Source: Diphasiastrum complanatum (lineage: Eukaryota > Streptophyta > Lycopodiopsida > Lycopodiales > Lycopodiaceae). From it: a DNA stretch of 64,000 nucleotides. Position 1 is the first letter of the stretch, and each line of letters starts with the position of its first letter. Below the pieces are notes generated by a model. That model saw nothing but the letters and a program-made list of their open reading frames with translations, was not told where the DNA came from and ran no database searches. A program made the position numbers and the translations under genes. The DNA lies in contig CM055107.1 of assembly GCA_029204225.1 (NCBI GenBank), forward strand, positions 25,003,391-25,067,390. Direction: 5' to 3'. This document shows positions 63,724 through 64,000 of the stretch, in pieces.

Positions 63724-64000
63724 AACGTCAGGAGAATCTAATAGGTCGGCTATATAGGAACTGCCCTTTTCTTTGAGGTCTTGAAACTGATCTTCAATGA
63801 AGATGACATCTCCCGGCTAGTAAATATCTTCGACTCGATGGGATCGAACAACTTGTAGGCTTAATCTGAAGTAGTGTAGCTAATGAAAACACACTTGATA
63901 CTTTGGAAGTCGAGCTTCTTTCTGAGATCACGAGGAATCTGAGCAAAAGCAGTACATCCAAAAACTCATAAGTTTGATAAAGAAGGTTTGGTACTTGTCC
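63724..64000 (-). pseudogene. B integrase C-terminal end, minus copy (runs off window)
   Basis: Minus-strand translation gives CTAFAQIPRDLRKKLDFQSIKCVF, a stop, KLFDPIESKIF and SRDVIFIEDQFQDL, the usual copia integrase C-terminus before the linker. A stop near 63820 marks decay. The element continues beyond base 64000. Confidence 0.7.

Overview
This is about 64 kb of a transposon-rich plant nuclear genome. The one convincing host gene is a two-exon LEA (late embryogenesis abundant) protein gene on the minus strand at 13.8-14.9 kb. Almost everything else is LTR retrotransposon sequence (mostly Ty1/copia, some Ty3/gypsy), one non-LTR reverse transcriptase relic, satellites and microsatellites. 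The high element load, the AT-rich relics and the type of non-LTR reverse transcriptase suggest a large plant genome, possibly a fern or another seedless plant. That assignment is from memory and was not searched.

Layout. 1-1.05 kb: broken coding fragment of unknown nature. 1.1-4.15 kb: decayed plus-strand copia copy 'A1', cut by minus-strand copia derivative 'E2' (4.15-8.0 kb), which lacks reverse transcriptase (RT). 8.0-11.7 kb: element leaders and AT-rich repeats. 11.7-13.35 kb: minus-strand copia gag-protease fragment abutting LTR 'H'. 13.77-14.86 kb: LEA gene. 15.4-15.9 kb: doubtful small gene. 16-17.8 kb: minisatellites and GA/CT arrays. 18.0-19.4 kb: non-LTR RT pseudogene. 20.7-36.1 kb: a nested stack. 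Copia 'I' is the host element and contains H and A2 pieces plus gypsy-like 'J' (TSD GTATC). J in turn contains a complete, very young copia element 'D' (25689-31549, TSD GTTAG, LTRs that read as identical, intact 1316-codon gag-pol). 36.1-37.8 kb: minus-strand copia remnant 'K'. 37.8-48.8 kb: copia 'B' in pieces, broken by solo LTR 'L' (TSD AAGAG), non-autonomous copia 'C' (TSD GAAAT) and an LTR fragment 'M'. 48.8-50.8 kb: about 2 kb LTR 'N' with a tRNA-Asp-type primer site, followed by an ATTACTCGCC-rich leader. 51.7-53.8 kb: fragments of C- and E-family copies. 53.8-60.6 kb: complete but decayed minus-strand LTR element 'F' (TSD ATATG), probably a chromodomain gypsy. 60.6-64 kb: minus-strand B copy with LTR, RNase H, RT and the end of integrase, running off the window.

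How the parts relate. D is the only element that looks capable of supplying proteins in trans. C, E2 and E carry related LTRs and the same primer site, but C and E2 lack a working RT and instead share a conserved roughly 110-residue module. LTRs of C, D, E and E2 also share a 16-bp palindrome around CACGTG. These are the best candidates for something undescribed: a non-autonomous copia lineage that may be mobilised by D-like partners. No CRISPR array, tRNA, rRNA or prokaryotic feature was seen.
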